Assembly: GCA_035554635.1 (NCBI GenBank)
Contig: DATMIB010000001.1
Span: 1-28,628, forward strand
Origin: RPQJ01 sp035554635
GTDB taxonomy: Bacteria; Pseudomonadota; Gammaproteobacteria; Steroidobacterales; Steroidobacteraceae
Length of the DNA stretch: 28,628 nucleotides
Direction of reading: 5' to 3'
Below the pieces are notes generated by a model that saw nothing but the letters and a program-made list of their open reading frames with translations, was not told where the DNA came from and did no database searches. Positions 9,440 to 16,793 of the stretch are shown here, in pieces. Within the stretch, counting starts at the first letter, position 1; each line of letters opens with the position of its first letter. The translations under genes and the position numbers were made by a program.

Positions 9440-10279
9440 ATGGCCACGCCGCCGTCGATCTCCCGCCCCTCGGCCGACCATGACTTTGCCGGCTCGATCC
9501 CGGCCGTCTACGACGCACTGCTGGTGCCGTTGATCTTCGAGCCGTATGCGCTCGACCTCGCGCACCGTGTCGCGGCGTTGCACCCGCTCCGCGTGCTCGA
9601 GATCGCGGCGGGCACCGGCGTCGTCACGCGCGCGCTGGCCAATATGACACCCGCGTCGACACGCATCGTCGCGACCGACCTGAACGCTGCCATGCTCGAG
9701 CATGCGGAAGCTGTCGGCACGTCCAGGCCGGTGCAATGGCAGCTCGCCGACGCGATGGCGCTGCCTCACGACGACGAGGCGTTCGACGTCGTGGTCTGCC
9801 AGTTCGGCGTGATGTTCCTGCCAGACAAGCCGCGCGCGTATGCAGAGGCGCGCCGCGTACTCGCGCCGGGTGGCGTCCTGCTGTTCAACGTCTGGGATCG
9901 CATCGTCGAGAACGAGTTCGCCGACACCGTCACCACCGCATTGGAGACGGTGTTCCCGGACGATCCGCCGCGGTTCCTGGCGCGCGTGCCGCACGGTTAC
10001 CACGATCGCGGCGTGATCGCTGCCGACCTCGCCGCGGGCGGGTTCCGCCGGCCCTGTGACATCACGACGCTGACTGCGCGCAGCCGGGCGGACACGCCGC
10101 GCGTGCCGGCGGTCGCCTATTGCCTGGGCACGCCCTTGCGCAACGAACTCGAAGCGCGCGACGCTTCCCGCCTGGCCGCCGCGACCGATGCGGCCGCCGC
10201 GGCGGTCGAGCAACGGTTCGGCACGCAGTCGGTCGTCGGGCAGGTGCAGGCGCACGTGGTCGTTGCCACCAGGCACTGA
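9440..10279 (+). CDS. SAM-dependent methyltransferase, class I
   Basis: This 279-residue protein has a class I Rossmann methyltransferase core. Motif I is VLEIAAGTGVVTRAL (about residues 53-67), an acidic residue ends the second strand in IVATDLNAAM, and VVCQFGVMFLPDKPRAYAEARRVLAPGG is the post-II/III region of UbiE-like and Methyltransf_11 proteins. The substrate is not predictable. The ATG follows CGAGGAGGCC with a good AGGAGG. It is 18 bases after the acetyltransferase and 22 bases before the DUF1801 gene, consistent with a polycistronic unit. Confidence 0.85.
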   Translation: MATPPSISRPSADHDFAGSIPAVYDALLVPLIFEPYALDLAHRVAALHPLRVLEIAAGTGVVTRALANMTPASTRIVATDLNAAMLEHAEAVGTSRPVQWQLADAMALPHDDEAFDVVVCQFGVMFLPDKPRAYAEARRVLAPGGVLLFNVWDRIVENEFADTVTTALETVFPDDPPRFLARVPHGYHDRGVIAADLAAGGFRRPCDITTLTARSRADTPRVPAVAYCLGTPLRNELEARDASRLAAATDAAAAAVEQRFGTQSVVGQVQAHVVVATRH

Positions 10280-10301
10280 AGAGCGAGGCAGGAGCGCAGC
10301 C

Positions 10302-10715
10302 ATGCGACGCGATCCGCGAGTGACGGCGTTCATCGACGGCCGGGCCCCGTTTGCGCGGCCGATCCTGCGGCACCTGCGCAAGGTCATCCACGCCGGCGGT
10401 GGCGCCGAGCTCGAGGAAGACATCAAGTGGGGCATGCCCGCGTTCGTCCACCACGGCAAGATCGTCTGCGGGCTCGGTGCGTTCAAGGCGCACTGTGCAC
10501 TGTGGTTTCGCGATGGCAAGGCCGTCGTCGGCGACAAGCCGGCCGCCGCGATGGGCCAGTTCGGACGCATCACGAGTGTCGACGACCTGCCGCCGGCCGC
10601 CACGATCGAGGCATACGTCGCCAAGGCCATCCAGCGCATCGACGCGTCGTCGTCGATCGGCGCGCAACAGCTCGCCGGCAAGACCCAGCGACGGCGGTCG
10701 ACGGCACGCGTCTGA
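10302..10715 (+). CDS. DUF1801 (YdhG-like) domain protein
   Basis: This 137-residue protein fits the DUF1801/YdeI-YdhG-like fold. It has HLRKVIHAGGGAELEEDIKWGMPAFVHHGKIVCGLGAFKAHCALWF, where the EDIKWGMPAF block is diagnostic, and a basic C-terminal tail (KTQRRRSTARV). Members are small cytoplasmic proteins of uncertain function, often found with VOC and SRPBCC genes, as here. I chose the ATG at 10302 because AGGAG precedes it by about seven bases. The frame continues upstream only as a shadow of the methyltransferase gene. Confidence 0.8.
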   Translation: MRRDPRVTAFIDGRAPFARPILRHLRKVIHAGGGAELEEDIKWGMPAFVHHGKIVCGLGAFKAHCALWFRDGKAVVGDKPAAAMGQFGRITSVDDLPPAATIEAYVAKAIQRIDASSSIGAQQLAGKTQRRRSTARV

Positions 10716-10737
10716 GATTCAGGCGGAGGACTCGCAC

Positions 10738-11115
10738 ATGCGCAGGGTGACGGGCATCGGCGGCATCTTCTTCAAGGCGAAGGACCCGGCGGCGCTGCGG
10801 GCCTGGTACCAGCGTCACCTCGGCATCGACGTGCAGGGCTGGGGCGGCACGGCGTTCGCCTGGACCGACGCGGCAGGCCAACCCACCGGCGGCACGACGA
10901 TCTGGAGCGTCGGCGACGCCGACTTTGCGCCGGGTACGGCGTCGTTCATGGTCAATTACCGAGTCGAGGACGTGGACGCGCTCGTGCAACTGCTCAAGGA
11001 CGAAGGCTGCAACGTGCTCGACAAGACCGACGACTCCGAATATGGCAAGTTCGCCTGGGTCATCGACCCGGAAGGCAACAAGGTCGAGCTGTGGGAGCCG
11101 CCGCCGGGGCAGTAG
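10738..11115 (+). CDS. VOC (glyoxalase/bleomycin-resistance fold) protein
   Basis: This 125-residue protein has the paired beta-alpha-beta-beta-beta modules of the vicinal oxygen chelate superfamily: FFKAKDPAALRAWYQRHLGI in the first half and DVDALVQLLKDEGC...FAWVIDPEGNKVELWEPP in the second. The final Glu metal ligand is present, but the usual first-strand His ligand is replaced (GIGGIFFKA), so canonical metal catalysis is uncertain. GGCGGAGGA precedes the ATG. It lies 22 bases after the DUF1801 gene. Possible roles are isomerisation or antibiotic binding; none can be assigned. Confidence 0.85.
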   Translation: MRRVTGIGGIFFKAKDPAALRAWYQRHLGIDVQGWGGTAFAWTDAAGQPTGGTTIWSVGDADFAPGTASFMVNYRVEDVDALVQLLKDEGCNVLDKTDDSEYGKFAWVIDPEGNKVELWEPPPGQ

Positions 11116-11123
11116 GGGCGCGC

Positions 11124-11516
11124 ATGACGTACCAGCTGCTCGCCGACGCGGTCCTGGTGCTGCACCTCGGTGTCGTGCTCTTCATCGTCGCCGGGCTCGT
11201 GCTCGTCCTCGTGGGCAACCTGCGCGGCTGGCAGTGGGTCAACCGTCGATGGTTCCGGCTCGCGCACCTCGGCGCCATCGTCTACGTCGTCGTGCAGGCG
11301 TGGCTCGGGCGACTGTGTCCGCTGACGAAGCTCGAACAGTGGTTGCGAGAGCGGGCCGGCTCGGCCACTTACGGCGGCAGCTTCGTCGAGCACTGGGTGC
11401 AGCGAGTGCTGTACTACGACGCACCGCCGTGGGTCTTCACGCTCGTCTACACGGCGTTCGGCCTGCTGGTGCTCGTCGCGTGGCGGCACTTCCCGCCACG
11501 ACCGCGCGATCGCTGA
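11124..11516 (+). CDS. DUF2784 integral membrane protein
   Basis: This 130-residue protein matches the DUF2784 family: LLADAVLVLHLGVVLFIVAGLVLVLVG at the N-terminus, then the conserved CPLTKLEQWLRERAG and FVEHWVQRVLYYDAPPWVFTL. Three to four transmembrane helices are visible (about 7-31, 43-60, 105-122). The function is unknown. It starts eight bases after the VOC gene stop and probably shares its transcript. The start codon is supported by similarity rather than by a strong ribosome binding site. Confidence 0.82.
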   Translation: MTYQLLADAVLVLHLGVVLFIVAGLVLVLVGNLRGWQWVNRRWFRLAHLGAIVYVVVQAWLGRLCPLTKLEQWLRERAGSATYGGSFVEHWVQRVLYYDAPPWVFTLVYTAFGLLVLVAWRHFPPRPRDR

Positions 11517-11545
11517 AGCATGAATCGACCACGGGAGGCACATCG

Positions 11546-12049
11546 ATGAGGCACGGAAGCTGGATCGCCGCACTGACGGCCTGCATGGCCGCCTCGTTTC
11601 CCCTGTGCGTCCTTGCCGACGACACGGCGTCCACGCCGGCACAGCAGCAGGTTTTCGCGGCGCAGCGTGACATCGCGCAGCAGCAGGTCCTCGCCGCGGA
11701 GCGGGACTTCGCGCGGAGCATGGCGGACCGCGACCGCGCGGCTTTTGCGCGATTCGTGGCCGACGAGGCGATCTTCTTCGGCGCCGGAGAGCCGTTGCGC
11801 GGCAAGGCCCAGGTCGTGGAAGGCTGGTCGAACTACTTCGAGGGCACCGCGGCACCGTTTTCGTGGGCGCCCGACCAGGTCGAGGTGCTCGCGTCCGGCA
11901 CCCTGGCGCTGAGCACGGGCCTGGTTCGCGATCCACAGGGCAAGGTCGTCGCGCGGTTCAACTCCGTCTGGCGGCTCGAAGCGCCGGGGGAGTGGCGCGT
12001 CGTGTTCGACAAGGGCAGTCCGCCGGGCCCGAAGGACGTCGACCAATAG
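11546..12049 (+). CDS. Exported DUF4440/SnoaL-like (NTF2 fold) protein
   Basis: This 167-residue protein has a Sec signal peptide (residues 1 to about 25, ending ...FPLCVLADD). The mature domain is NTF2-like: AERDFARSMADRDRAAFARFVADEAIFFG, then LRGKAQVVEGWSNYF, and a C-terminal RFNSVWRLEAPGEWRVVFDKG. Family members bind small hydrophobic ligands or act as accessory domains; no catalytic role can be assigned. GGGAGG sits upstream of the ATG. The segment just after the signal peptide is a 12-residue tandem repeat (QQQVFAAQRDIA then QQQVLAAERDFA). It follows the DUF2784 gene by 29 bases. Confidence 0.78.
   Translation: MRHGSWIAALTACMAASFPLCVLADDTASTPAQQQVFAAQRDIAQQQVLAAERDFARSMADRDRAAFARFVADEAIFFGAGEPLRGKAQVVEGWSNYFEGTAAPFSWAPDQVEVLASGTLALSTGLVRDPQGKVVARFNSVWRLEAPGEWRVVFDKGSPPGPKDVDQ
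11642..11713 (+). repeat. 36-bp in-frame tandem duplication
   Basis: Units 11642-11677 and 11678-11713 are identical at 30 of 36 positions and encode two similar 12-residue blocks in the DUF4440-like protein. The unit is a multiple of three, so the reading frame is kept. Several differences are synonymous or conservative, suggesting an old duplication under selection. Confidence 0.75.
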
Positions 12050-12080
12050 CCTGCTGCTGACGGGCCCGAAAGGGGCGGGA

Positions 12081-12239
12081 TCACGTGGCCAGTGCCACGA
12101 CCACCGCGGCGATCGCGGCCCAGACCGGCAGCGAGAACGCCATCGCGTAGAACATGCCGCGGGCGACGTCGTCCGGCGTGTCGGCCGTCTCCTGGTCGGG
12201 CGTCTCGAACTCGATCGCGTCGCCGTAGGTCGATTCCAT
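12081..12239 (-). CDS. Small single-pass membrane protein (hypothetical)
   Basis: This 52-residue protein has an acidic N-terminal half (MESTYGDAIEFETPDQETAD) and a C-terminal transmembrane helix (AMAFSLPVWAAIAAVVVALAT) ending at the stop. The ATG at 12239 is preceded by GAGGG at a suitable distance. It is convergent with the DUF4440 gene and divergent from the DHFR-fold gene, and is the only minus-strand gene inside the archipelago. I do not recognise the family. The domain layout suggests a small membrane-inserted protein with an acidic cytoplasmic or periplasmic tail. Confidence 0.6.
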   Translation of the reverse strand: MESTYGDAIEFETPDQETADTPDDVARGMFYAMAFSLPVWAAIAAVVVALAT

Positions 12240-12403
12240 GGCCGGTCCCTCGTGGTCGGTCGGTGTCCTGCGGGGGAGATTGTCCACGGCGGCGGTCACC
12301 GCTGCAGTCGCGCGGCGGTTCGATTCCGGTTTCCAAGCCCACCGGGCTGCGATGCTGCACCGCATGTCGACGGGCGCCGCGGAGCCTGTCATCGTTGGCT
12401 GCG

Positions 12404-12976
12404 ATGCGAACGCAGTACTACACCGCCGCGAGCCTCGACGGCTTCATCGCCACCGAAGACCACTCGCTCGAGTGGCTGTTCCAGCTCGGCGACATCAACG
12501 ACACCGGTTATCCCGACTTCATCGCCGAGGTCGGCGCGCTCGCGATGGGCGCCTCGACCTACCGCTGGATGCTCGAGCACGTCGTGAAGCCGGACCGACC
12601 TGGCGAGGGCGCGCCGTGGCCGTACACGCAACCGGCCTGGGTGTTCTCGAATCGCGTGCAACCCGCGGTCCCGGGGGCGGACGTGCGTTTCGTGCGTGGC
12701 GACGTCCGGCCAGTGCACCAGCAGATGCGCGACGCGGCGGCCGGCAAGAACGTCTGGATCGTCGGTGGCGGCGACCTCGTCGGCCAGTTCCACGACGTCG
12801 GACTGCTCGACGAGATCATCGTGCAGGTCGGGTCCGTCACCCTGGGCAGCGGACGGCCCTTGCTGCCGCGTCGCATCGCCTTCCCGCCGCTGCACCTGAA
12901 GGACGTCCGGCGCATCGGCCCCGGTTTCGCCGAGCTTCGCTACGACGTGCCGCACCCCGCAGGGCGGTCGTCGTGA
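12404..12976 (+). CDS. Dihydrofolate reductase-fold (RibD C-terminal like) protein
   Basis: This 190-residue protein fits the RibD_C/DHFR-like family: TQYYTAASLDGFIATEDHSLEWL at the N-terminus, GALAMGASTYRWML, then KNVWIVGGGDLVGQFHDVGLLDEIIVQVGSVTLGSGRPLLP as the NADP-binding and C-terminal core. It is probably an NADPH-dependent reductase of unknown substrate rather than a true DHFR. The ATG at 12404 lacks a strong ribosome binding site but matches the family start. Its stop overlaps the GTG of the next acetyltransferase gene (GTGA at 12973-12976), indicating translational coupling. Confidence 0.82.
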   Translation: MRTQYYTAASLDGFIATEDHSLEWLFQLGDINDTGYPDFIAEVGALAMGASTYRWMLEHVVKPDRPGEGAPWPYTQPAWVFSNRVQPAVPGADVRFVRGDVRPVHQQMRDAAAGKNVWIVGGGDLVGQFHDVGLLDEIIVQVGSVTLGSGRPLLPRRIAFPPLHLKDVRRIGPGFAELRYDVPHPAGRSS

Positions 12977-13482
12977 CCACGCTGCGCATCGAAATCGACG
13001 ACCTGACGCGTGCCGCGGTGATCGACCTGCTGCGCGAACACCTGGACGACATGCACGCCCTGTCGCCGCCCGAAAGCGTCCACGCGCTGGACCTCGCGGG
13101 ACTGCGCACGCCGGACGTGACGTTCTGGAGCGTGTGGGACGGCGATACGCTGGTCGGTTGCGGCGCATTGAAGGAGCTCGACGCGACGCACGGCGAGGTC
13201 AAGTCGATGCGCACGCCCAGGGCGTTGCGGCGTCGCGGCGCCGGTCGTGCGGTCCTGGCCCACATCGTCGATGAGGCGCGGCGGCGCAGTTACGCGCGGC
13301 TCAGCCTCGAGACGGGCGCCATGGAAGCTTTCCAACCGGCCCACCGTCTCTACGAAAGCTTCGGCTTCACCTTCTGCGGACCGTTCGCCGACTATGTCGA
13401 CGACCCGAACAGCGTATTCATGACGCGGCTCGTGCGCGAGGGCGCGGGCCGCCTGGAAGAGACGAGGGAGATCGACGCGTGA
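12973..13482 (+). CDS. GNAT family N-acetyltransferase
   Basis: This 169-residue protein resembles YafP/PhnO-type GNAT enzymes. TLRIEIDDLTRAAVIDLLREHLDDMHALSPPESVHALDL is the N-terminal signature of one common subfamily. Then come VGCGALKEL, GEVKSMRTPRALRRRGAGRAVLAHIVDEA (acetyl-CoA motif A) and HRLYESFGFTFCGPFADY. The GTG start overlaps the previous stop by four bases, and this gene's own TGA overlaps the GTG of the next gene in the same way. The three genes are therefore likely translated as a coupled unit. The substrate is unknown. Confidence 0.85.
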   Translation: MTTLRIEIDDLTRAAVIDLLREHLDDMHALSPPESVHALDLAGLRTPDVTFWSVWDGDTLVGCGALKELDATHGEVKSMRTPRALRRRGAGRAVLAHIVDEARRRSYARLSLETGAMEAFQPAHRLYESFGFTFCGPFADYVDDPNSVFMTRLVREGAGRLEETREIDA

Positions 13483-13928
13483 ACGACACCTCCACGGCCG
13501 ATCGCGAATTCGTGCACTCACGCCTGCTCGAAGCTCCGCCGGCGGCCGTGTACGCCGCCATCGCCGACCCCGCCCGGCTCGCCCGCTGGTGGGGCCCGGC
13601 CGGTTTCAGCAGCACGTTCGAGCACTGTGATTTTCGCCCGGGCGGCGCGTGGCGTTTCGTCCTGCACGGCCCGGACGGCACCGACTACCCGAACGAGAAC
13701 GTCTTCCGCGAGATCGTGCCGGCGCGGCGCGTCGTCGTCGAGCACATCGCCACGACGCACCATTTCGTGCTGACCATCACGCTCGAGCCACGGGACGCCG
13801 GCACGCGCGTCGGCTGGCACCAGCTGTTCGACACGGCCGAGCACCGTGCACAGATCGCCTCGTTCGTCGTGCCGGCGAACGAACAGAATCTCGACCGCCT
13901 CGCGGCCGAGGTCGCCCGGGTCGCGTAG
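13479..13928 (+). CDS. SRPBCC/AHSA1-domain protein
   Basis: This 149-residue protein has a START-like helix-grip fold of the AHSA1 type: HSRLLEAPPAAVYAAIADPARLARWWGPAGFSSTFEHCDFRPGGAWRFVLHGPDG, with the typical WWGP and FRPGG.W motifs. The C-terminal helix is QNLDRLAAEVA. It probably binds a hydrophobic small molecule; some relatives modulate Hsp90 or pair with ArsR regulators, none of which is seen here. It starts with GTG in a GTGA overlap with the acetyltransferase stop. The 12-base gap to the following VOC gene suggests cotranscription. Confidence 0.85.
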   Translation: MNDTSTADREFVHSRLLEAPPAAVYAAIADPARLARWWGPAGFSSTFEHCDFRPGGAWRFVLHGPDGTDYPNENVFREIVPARRVVVEHIATTHHFVLTITLEPRDAGTRVGWHQLFDTAEHRAQIASFVVPANEQNLDRLAAEVARVA

Positions 13929-13940
13929 GCTCGCCGCCGT

Positions 13941-14348
13941 ATGCACCTGCTGGTCAACATCGACGTCGACGACCTCCCGCGGGCCGAGCGCTTCTACCGC
14001 GAGGCGTTCGGCCTCGAAGCCGGTCGCCGCTTCGGCAGTGCCGGCGTCGAAATGCTCGGTGCCGACGTGCCGTTGTACCTGCTCGTGAAGGCGGCGGGCA
14101 CGCAGCCCGCGGCCGCGGTCGCGCAGCGTCGCGACTACGACCGGCACTGGACGCCGGTGCACCTCGACTTCGTGGTCGAAGACATCGACGACGCGGTGGC
14201 ACGCGCGGTGCGTGCCGGCGCCGTCCTGGAGCAGCCGGTGGCAACGCACAAATGGGGCCGGCTGGCCCTGCTCGCGGACCCGTTCGGTCACGGCTACTGC
14301 TTCGTGCAGTTCCTCGGTCGCGGCTACGACGAGGTGGCCGGCGCGTAG
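13941..14348 (+). CDS. VOC family protein
   Basis: This 135-residue protein shows two VOC half-domains: LLVNIDVDDLPRAERFYREAFGLEAGRRFG and TPVHLDFVVEDIDDAVARAVRAGAVLEQPV, ending in LLADPFGHGYCFVQF. The second-half His (VHLDF) is present, whereas the usual terminal Glu is replaced in GYCFVQF. Metal binding may therefore be altered. The role is unknown, perhaps glyoxalase-like detoxification. It lies between the SRPBCC gene and the second DHFR-fold gene. Confidence 0.83.
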   Translation: MHLLVNIDVDDLPRAERFYREAFGLEAGRRFGSAGVEMLGADVPLYLLVKAAGTQPAAAVAQRRDYDRHWTPVHLDFVVEDIDDAVARAVRAGAVLEQPVATHKWGRLALLADPFGHGYCFVQFLGRGYDEVAGA

Positions 14349-14390
14349 TAACCTGTCCGCCGGTGGCCCGCGCTACAAGGAGGTACGGCC

Positions 14391-15050
14391 ATGTCCAAGG
14401 TCCGCGTCGCGAGTTTTGCGGTATCGATCGACGGCTACGGCGCCGGTCCGCGGCAATGCCTCGAGCACCCGCTCGGAGTCGGTGGCACCGCGCTGCACGA
14501 ATGGGTCTTTCCGACGCGGACGTTCCAGCAGCGCGTGCTCGGGCATCGCGACACCGGCGAGACCGGCGTCGACGACGACTTCGCCGCACGTGGTTTCGAG
14601 AACGTCGGTGCCTGGATCCTCGGTCGCAACATGTTCGGCCCGGTCCGCGGGTCGTGGTCGGCGTCGGAGGAATGGAACGGCTGGTGGGGCGACGACCCGC
14701 CGTACCACACGCACGTCTTCGTGCTGACCCACCATCCGCGCACCTCGGTCGTGATGGACGGCGGCACGGTCTTTCACTTCGTCACCGAAGGCATCGAGGA
14801 CGCGCTCGAACGGGCGAGGGAGTGCGCGGGGCCGCAGCGTGACGTGCGGATCGGTGGCGGCGTGGATACCGTCCGGCAGTACCTCCAGGCCGGGCTCGTC
14901 GACGAAGTGCACCTGGCCATCGCACCCGTGCTGCTCGGTTCCGGCGAATGCCTGCTGCAGGACATCGACCTGCCGGCACTGGGCTTCCGCTGTGTCGAGC
15001 ACGTCGGCACGCCCCTGGCGAGCCACGTCGTGCTGCGCCGCCACGACTGA
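14391..15050 (+). CDS. Dihydrofolate reductase-fold family protein
   Basis: This 219-residue protein is a second RibD_C/DHFR-like reductase. It has RVASFAVSIDGYGAGP, WILGRNMFGPVRGSW, HTHVFVLTHHPR and DVRIGGGVDTVRQYLQAGLVDEVHLAIAPVLLGSGECLL, all typical of the family. A perfect AAGGAGGT Shine-Dalgarno at 14377-14384 precedes the ATG, implying efficient translation. It is only distantly similar to the DHFR-fold protein at 12404-12976, so the pair is not a recent duplication. The substrate is unknown; NADPH use is expected from the family. Confidence 0.85.
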   Translation: MSKVRVASFAVSIDGYGAGPRQCLEHPLGVGGTALHEWVFPTRTFQQRVLGHRDTGETGVDDDFAARGFENVGAWILGRNMFGPVRGSWSASEEWNGWWGDDPPYHTHVFVLTHHPRTSVVMDGGTVFHFVTEGIEDALERARECAGPQRDVRIGGGVDTVRQYLQAGLVDEVHLAIAPVLLGSGECLLQDIDLPALGFRCVEHVGTPLASHVVLRRHD

Positions 15051-15062
15051 GGGAGGTCCGCC

Positions 15063-15512
15063 ATGGGCAACAGCAACACCGTCCGTCTGCACCGCGTCAT
15101 CCGCGCGCCGGCCGAGCGCATCTACCGCGCGTTCCTTGACCCCGAAGCGCTGGTCAAGTTCATGCCACCGCACGGCTTCACCGCCGCGGTGCAGGAGTTC
15201 GACGCGCGGGTCGGTGGCCGGTACCGGATGTCGTTCACCAACTTCGCGAGCGGCCAGACTCACTCGTTCGGCGGCGAATACCTCGAACTCGTGCCCGACG
15301 AGCGGATCGTCAACACCGACCGGTTCGACGACCCGGGCCTGCCCGGCGAGATGCGCACGACGGTGAGCTTGCGCCCGGTGCCGGTCGGCACCGAAGTCGA
15401 GGTCGTGCAGGAGGGGATCCCAGATGCGATCCCGACCGAGGCGTGCTATCTCGGCTGGCAGGACACGCTCTCGCTGCTGACGCTGCTGGTCGAGGCGGAA
15501 TTTCCGGAATGA
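15063..15512 (+). CDS. SRPBCC/AHSA1-domain protein
   Basis: This 149-residue helix-grip protein has the AHSA1 layout: LHRVIRAPAERIYRAFLDPEALVKFMPPHGFTAAVQEFDARVGGRYRMSF, GGEYLELVPDERIVNTDRFDD and a C-terminal CYLGWQDTLSLLTLLVEAE helix. GGGAGG precedes the ATG. It is 12 bases downstream of the DHFR-fold gene and seven bases upstream of another SRPBCC gene. Ligand and partner are unknown. Confidence 0.85.
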   Translation: MGNSNTVRLHRVIRAPAERIYRAFLDPEALVKFMPPHGFTAAVQEFDARVGGRYRMSFTNFASGQTHSFGGEYLELVPDERIVNTDRFDDPGLPGEMRTTVSLRPVPVGTEVEVVQEGIPDAIPTEACYLGWQDTLSLLTLLVEAEFPE

Positions 15513-15519
15513 CCGCTGC

Positions 15520-16002
15520 ATGAAGATCGTCGAACCGCGTCGCGTGACGCACAGCTACACGCAAACACTCGTGGCACCGCCGGCGGCCGTGCTGCCGCTG
15601 CTCTGCCCGGTCCGCGAGGCGGACTGGATCCCGGGTTGGGACCCGGTGCAGGTCATCTCGAACTCGGGGCTCGCCGAGCCCGACTGCGTGTTCGTGACGA
15701 GCGCGTCGCCCCACGATGCCGTCTGGTACGTCACGCGCCACGAGCAGGCCACCGGTTGCGTCGAGATGATCAGGATCTCGCCCGAAGTCACAGCGTGCCG
15801 GCTGCAGATCGCGTTGCGACCGACCGCGACCGGCTGCGAGGCGGTCGTCACGTACACGCACACGAGTCTCGGCCCCAGGGGCGACGAGTTCCTGCGTGGA
15901 TTCACCGAAGAGTCGTACGTGCGCGGGATGCAGCTTTGGGAGGCCCGGCTCAACCACTACCTCACCCACGGCACGACGATGCCCGAGGCGGTCGCCAGCT
16001 GA
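15520..16002 (+). CDS. SRPBCC family protein
   Basis: This 160-residue protein has a START/SRPBCC-like arrangement: THSYTQTLVAPPAAVLPLLCPVREADWIPGWDP at the N-terminus, a central beta region (WYVTRHEQATGCVEMIRISPEVTACRLQIAL) and a long C-terminal helix (LRGFTEESYVRGMQLWEARLNHYLTHG). It differs clearly from the two AHSA1 proteins upstream. It starts seven bases after the preceding stop, so cotranslation is likely. The ligand is unknown. Confidence 0.8.
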   Translation: MKIVEPRRVTHSYTQTLVAPPAAVLPLLCPVREADWIPGWDPVQVISNSGLAEPDCVFVTSASPHDAVWYVTRHEQATGCVEMIRISPEVTACRLQIALRPTATGCEAVVTYTHTSLGPRGDEFLRGFTEESYVRGMQLWEARLNHYLTHGTTMPEAVAS

Positions 16003-16058
16003 GCGAACGCACGGGTCCAGGGTGCGGTATCGTCGGCGACGGCAAGCCGACACTGGGG

Positions 16059-16331
16059 ATGGACGTGACCGAACAACGAGACCGGGAGATCGTCGAGTTC
16101 CTGCGACGCATCGAAGCCAACCAGCAGCAGGCCCTCGCGGCACAGCAGGAACAGCTCGCCCTGGTCCGCAGCCAGATGGAGCGCTCCGAACGCACGATTG
16201 CCGAAAGCGTCGGCCTGCAGCGGATCGCGGTCGCGCGGCAGTCGCAGGTCCGCAACTTCGTGCTGCCGGTCGTGCTGCTGCTCGTGGCGCTGCTCGTGTA
16301 CCTGCTGGTGCGCTGGCGGATGTTCTACTGA
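16059..16331 (+). CDS. Coiled-coil protein with C-terminal membrane anchor (hypothetical)
   Basis: This 90-residue protein has a charged, glutamine-rich helical region (about residues 5-55, with EIVEFLRRIEANQQQALAAQ and EQLALVRSQMERSERTIAES) that should form a coiled coil. A single transmembrane helix (FVLPVVLLLVALLVYLLV) and a short basic tail end at the stop. It is therefore predicted to be tail-anchored with a cytoplasmic coiled coil. I do not recognise a named family. The ATG choice is moderate; GGGG lies immediately upstream. It sits between the SRPBCC and MAPEG genes. Confidence 0.65.
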   Translation: MDVTEQRDREIVEFLRRIEANQQQALAAQQEQLALVRSQMERSERTIAESVGLQRIAVARQSQVRNFVLPVVLLLVALLVYLLVRWRMFY

Positions 16332-16335
16332 CGAA

Positions 16336-16351
16336 CCCCGGTCGACCGGGG
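16336..16351. repeat. Perfect 16-bp palindrome in the gap before the MAPEG gene
   Basis: CCCCGGTCGACCGGGG is a perfect inverted repeat starting five bases after the coiled-coil gene stop and ending 16 bases before the MAPEG start. It could fold as a six-base-pair hairpin with a TCGA loop or bind a dimeric regulator. The MAPEG Shine-Dalgarno (GGGGGAG) follows directly. No T-tract is present. Confidence 0.45.
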
Positions 16352-16367
16352 CAGGGGGAGACGCTCC

Positions 16368-16775
16368 ATGACACCGACCGTCTGGGCACTGACGGGGTTC
16401 ATCGCCTGGACACTCGGCCTGCTCGTGCTGATGGAAGCGATCCGTGCGGGGCTCGTGCTGAGCCGGCGGGTCCCGGCCGACGGCTTCGACCCGGCCAACT
16501 CGCGCTTGTCGCCGTTCATGCAACGGCTCGCGCGTGTGCACGCGAACTGTCTCGAGGGGTTGCCGATCTTCGGCGGGCTGATGCTCGTCGCGATCGTGAC
16601 CGAGCGCACCGCCGTCACCGACCCGCTCGCGCCTGCGCTGCTGCTGGCACGGGTCGTGCAATCCTCGATCCACCTCGCCTCCGTGTCGCGCACGGCGATC
16701 ACGCTGCGCTTCACGGCCTTCACGGTGCAGATGGCGATCGCGGTCGTCTGGACGGTGCGTCTGCTGGCTGCATGA
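16368..16775 (+). CDS. MAPEG family membrane protein
   Basis: This 135-residue protein has four predicted transmembrane helices and the MAPEG signature around RLARVHANCLEGLPIFGGLMLVAIV, with the conserved Asn-x-x-Glu-x-x-Pro spacing. MAPEG proteins are membrane glutathione transferases or eicosanoid-type enzymes; in bacteria most are uncharacterised. A strong GGGGGAG ribosome binding site precedes the ATG. It is 18 bases upstream of a DUF1761 gene. A detoxification role fits the surrounding small-enzyme set, but that is inference. Confidence 0.83.
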   Translation: MTPTVWALTGFIAWTLGLLVLMEAIRAGLVLSRRVPADGFDPANSRLSPFMQRLARVHANCLEGLPIFGGLMLVAIVTERTAVTDPLAPALLLARVVQSSIHLASVSRTAITLRFTAFTVQMAIAVVWTVRLLAA

Positions 16776-16793
16776 CAACGCAAAGGGGGAGAC

